From assembly GCA_021732805.1 (NCBI GenBank), contig JAKFUJ010000204.1, positions 1-7,831 of the forward strand: a stretch of 7,831 nt of DNA, read 5' to 3'. Source of the stretch: Betaproteobacteria bacterium. GTDB taxonomy: Bacteria; Pseudomonadota; Gammaproteobacteria; Burkholderiales; SG8-41. Position numbers and translations under genes: made by a program. Positions 6,472 through 7,831 of the stretch are shown here, one piece after another. The notes beneath the pieces were generated by a model. It was not told where the DNA came from, searched no databases, and was given only the letters and a program-made list of their open reading frames with translations. Numbering within the stretch: the first letter of the stretch is position 1; each line of letters opens with the position of its first letter.

Positions 6472-7503
6472 TCAAAAGGTGTAACCGACCTGCGGCCGGC
6501 GCTGCTCGAGTTCGTCGAGCAGCCGGGCCAGCGGCGCCAGCGCGGCGTAACGCGCACACACCGTACGCACATATTGCAGAAACCGCGGTGCGTCTTCCAG
6601 GTAAGCCGGTTTGCCGTCGCGATAACGGATGCGCGCGAATATGCCCAGCACTTTCAGGTGACGCTGCAAACCCATCCATTCCAGCGCGCGGTAAAACTCG
6701 CTGAAATCGGCATCCACCGGCAGCTGCGCGCGTTTCGCCTGCTCCCAGTAGCGCGCGCACCAGTCGATGACGCGCTCCTCCGGCCAACTGATGAAGGCAT
6801 CGCGGAACAACGACGCCACATCGTAGGTAATCGGGCCGTACACCGCGTCCTGGAAATCGAGCACGCCGGGATTGGGTTCGGACAGCATCAGGTTACGCGG
6901 CATGAAATCACGATGCACATACACCGCCGGCTGTGCCAGCGCGCTGTCGGCGAGCAGCGTGGTGATTCCGGCCAGCGTCGTGCGTTGCGCGTCGCTAAGC
7001 AACAGGCCGAGGTGGCGGACTACATACCATTCCGGAAACAAATCCATTTCCCGCTGCAGCAGGGCGCGATCGTACGGCGGCAGCACACCGGGTCGGCTCG
7101 CGCGCTGCCAGGCGATCAATGCGGTGATGGCATCGCCAAACAGCGCTGCGGCATTGCCTTCGTTCAATGCCTGCAGATATGTGGTATCGCCGAGATCGGA
7201 CAGCAGCAAAAAGCCGCGCTCGATGTCGGCGGCCAGCACGGCCGGCACGTGCAGGCCGCCGTCATGCATCAGTTTCGCCACCTTGACGAAGGGCCGGCAG
7301 TCTTCCTGCGGCGGCGGCGCATCCATCGCGATGAACGTGCCAGCGGCGGATGTGACGCGAAAATAGCGACGAAAACTGGCATCGGCGGATGCCGGCGCGA
7401 GCGCAAAATCGGCGCCGGCCAGCACACCGGTCAGCCACGCATGGAGTGCTTCAAGACGCGCATCGCGCCCTTCTGCCGAGGATGGTTTCAAGCGTTGCTT
7501 CAA
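6472..7503 (-). CDS. amgK: AmgK, anomeric N-acetylmuramate/N-acetylglucosamine kinase
   Basis: This cytoplasmic sugar kinase of the aminoglycoside-phosphotransferase fold uses ATP to phosphorylate the anomeric hydroxyl of MurNAc (and GlcNAc), feeding MurU. The product is 343 residues. Recognisable segments are SADASFRRYFRV (39-50), MDAPPPQEDCRPFV (60-73), RGFLLLSDLGDTTYL (96-110) and LFPEWYVVRHLG (155-166). The catalytic loop is VHRDFMPRNLML (196-207, Asp199), the metal-binding LDFQDAVYGPITYDV is at 215-229, and QRHLKVLGIFARI is at 280-292. These match the Pseudomonas AmgK pattern closely. The start is TTG 7501-7503; an in-frame TAA (7522-7524) lies just upstream and no ATG or GTG precedes residue 60. 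A second TTG is codon 5. Both lie in a GCTTGAA context. The gene is divergent from lptD across 45 bp and heads the minus-strand group with murU. Confidence 0.93.
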   Translation of the reverse strand: MKQRLKPSSAEGRDARLEALHAWLTGVLAGADFALAPASADASFRRYFRVTSAAGTFIAMDAPPPQEDCRPFVKVAKLMHDGGLHVPAVLAADIERGFLLLSDLGDTTYLQALNEGNAAALFGDAITALIAWQRASRPGVLPPYDRALLQREMDLFPEWYVVRHLGLLLSDAQRTTLAGITTLLADSALAQPAVYVHRDFMPRNLMLSEPNPGVLDFQDAVYGPITYDVASLFRDAFISWPEERVIDWCARYWEQAKRAQLPVDADFSEFYRALEWMGLQRHLKVLGIFARIRYRDGKPAYLEDAPRFLQYVRTVCARYAALAPLARLLDELEQRRPQVGYTF

Positions 7504-7548
7504 GCAGTGAATTGTGAGATTTTAGCACCTCGCCTGACAACTCCCCTG
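7504..7548. promoter_or_regulatory. 45-bp divergent amgK / lptD intergenic region
   Basis: Both genes must be driven from this short AT-richer gap or from sequence inside the opposite gene. On the minus strand TTGTCA (7535-7540, five of six to -35) lies 18 bp from CACAAT (7511-7516, four of six), which would start amgK RNA almost at its TTG. A better -10, TAAAAT (7519-7524), has no -35 at normal spacing. I see no convincing lptD promoter on the plus strand, including no clear sigma-E pattern. Confidence 0.35.
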
Positions 7549-7831
7549 ATGCCTCTTTCCCGAAAAACCCGGATTGCACTCGCCGTATTGTGCGCACTGC
7601 CGCTGCTGGCCGGCGCCGACGAAGGCTTGAAACTCAAGCCGCAATCCGGGTTGCTGCTGATTCCACCCGAGAATCAGGATGTAGTGCCGCTGTTCGTCGA
7701 AGCCGACCGCATCCAGGGCACCCAGGACAAGGAAATCGAAGCCTTCGGCAATGCCCGGCTGCGCAAGCGCGGACATGCCTTCTACGCCGACTGGATGCGC
7801 CACGATACGCCGACGGATGTGATCACCGCAA
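7549..7831 (+). CDS. lptD: LptD (OstA/Imp), LPS-assembly outer-membrane protein, N-terminal 94 codons only
   Basis: LptD is the outer-membrane beta-barrel that, with LptE, inserts lipopolysaccharide into the outer leaflet. Only the first 94 codons are in the window, and the frame is open to the right edge. The N-terminus is a clear Sec signal peptide: basic R5-K6-R8, then IALAVLCALPLLAGA, with probable cleavage after AGA at residue 23. The periplasmic OstA/LptA-like domain begins next (VPLFVEADRIQGTQDKEIEAFGNARLRKRG), typical of betaproteobacterial LptD. ATG 7549-7551 is chosen because it places the basic n-region at the start; GTG 7507 is an in-frame alternative that would add 14 residues ahead of the signal peptide. 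No Shine-Dalgarno is visible. Divergence from amgK-murU is a familiar gene order in pseudomonads and betaproteobacteria. Confidence 0.9.
   Translation, partial: MPLSRKTRIALAVLCALPLLAGADEGLKLKPQSGLLLIPPENQDVVPLFVEADRIQGTQDKEIEAFGNARLRKRGHAFYADWMRHDTPTDVITA
7566..7652 (+). repeat. Nested inverted repeats in the 5' coding region of lptD
   Basis: AACCCGGATTGC (7566-7577) and GCAATCCGGGTT (7641-7652) are perfectly complementary over 12 bp, enclosing 63 nt. Directly against the inner side of the second arm is a perfect 7-bp hairpin, GGCTTGA-AAC-TCAAGCC (7624-7640). The two helices would abut at 7640/7641 and could stack. The first arm overlaps the signal-peptide codons and begins 17 nt after the ATG, so the fold could affect lptD translation or mRNA stability. 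Confidence 0.55.

Noticed and set aside
7522..7803. 93-codon minus-strand frame opposite the start of lptD
   Set aside because: The plus strand here encodes an obvious signal peptide and OstA domain; the antisense frame has no support and would also cover the amgK upstream region.
1..7831. tRNA or rRNA genes, CRISPR array, insertion sequence, prophage or defence system
   Set aside because: Nearly all bases belong to housekeeping genes; I saw no repeat-spacer pattern, transposase, cloverleaf or terminal inverted repeats.

Overview
This window is a stretch of ordinary bacterial chromosome, GC-rich (about 60% by eye), densely coded, and most consistent with a betaproteobacterium. The evidence for that is a 79-residue Fis, the gene order dusB-fis-purH, an AmgK/MurU pair divergent from lptD, and pepP-ubiH. 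I cannot name a genus. I see no mobile element, CRISPR array, tRNA or rRNA, and no new multi-gene system. Every long ORF that looks real belongs to a known housekeeping family.

Layout, right to left (seven of the eight genes are on the minus strand). lptD (outer-membrane LPS assembly; only its first 94 codons are in the window) starts at 7549 on the plus strand. Only 45 bp separates it from the divergent amgK (TTG start at 7503). amgK is followed after 10 nt by murU, after 30 nt by pepP, and pepP overlaps ubiH by 8 nt. These four are probably co-transcribed at least in part, with a likely extra promoter directly in front of pepP. After ubiH comes the only sizeable non-coding stretch (about 2934-3217). 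It holds a strong 12-bp-stem inverted repeat and a candidate promoter for the second minus-strand operon: dusB, fis and purH. purH runs off the left edge only about ten codons short of its end.

How the genes fit together. AmgK and MurU recycle peptidoglycan sugar to UDP-MurNAc, bypassing the MurA/MurB steps. LptD builds the LPS layer, so the right-hand junction pairs two cell-envelope functions. PepP trims N-terminal residues next to proline and UbiH hydroxylates the ubiquinone ring; pepP-ubiH is also a pair in enterobacteria. DusB (tRNA dihydrouridine), Fis (nucleoid/growth-phase regulator) and PurH (last two steps of IMP synthesis) form a growth-linked operon.

The more interesting details are small. 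They are a 21-bp near-perfect duplication spanning the dusB stop and the fis start; a stable hairpin between ubiH and dusB; a perfect TATAAT placed so that pepP mRNA would be leaderless; a conflict between the longest dusB reading frame and its likely promoter; a 15-bp in-frame duplication at the ubiH N-terminus; and nested inverted repeats at the start of lptD.
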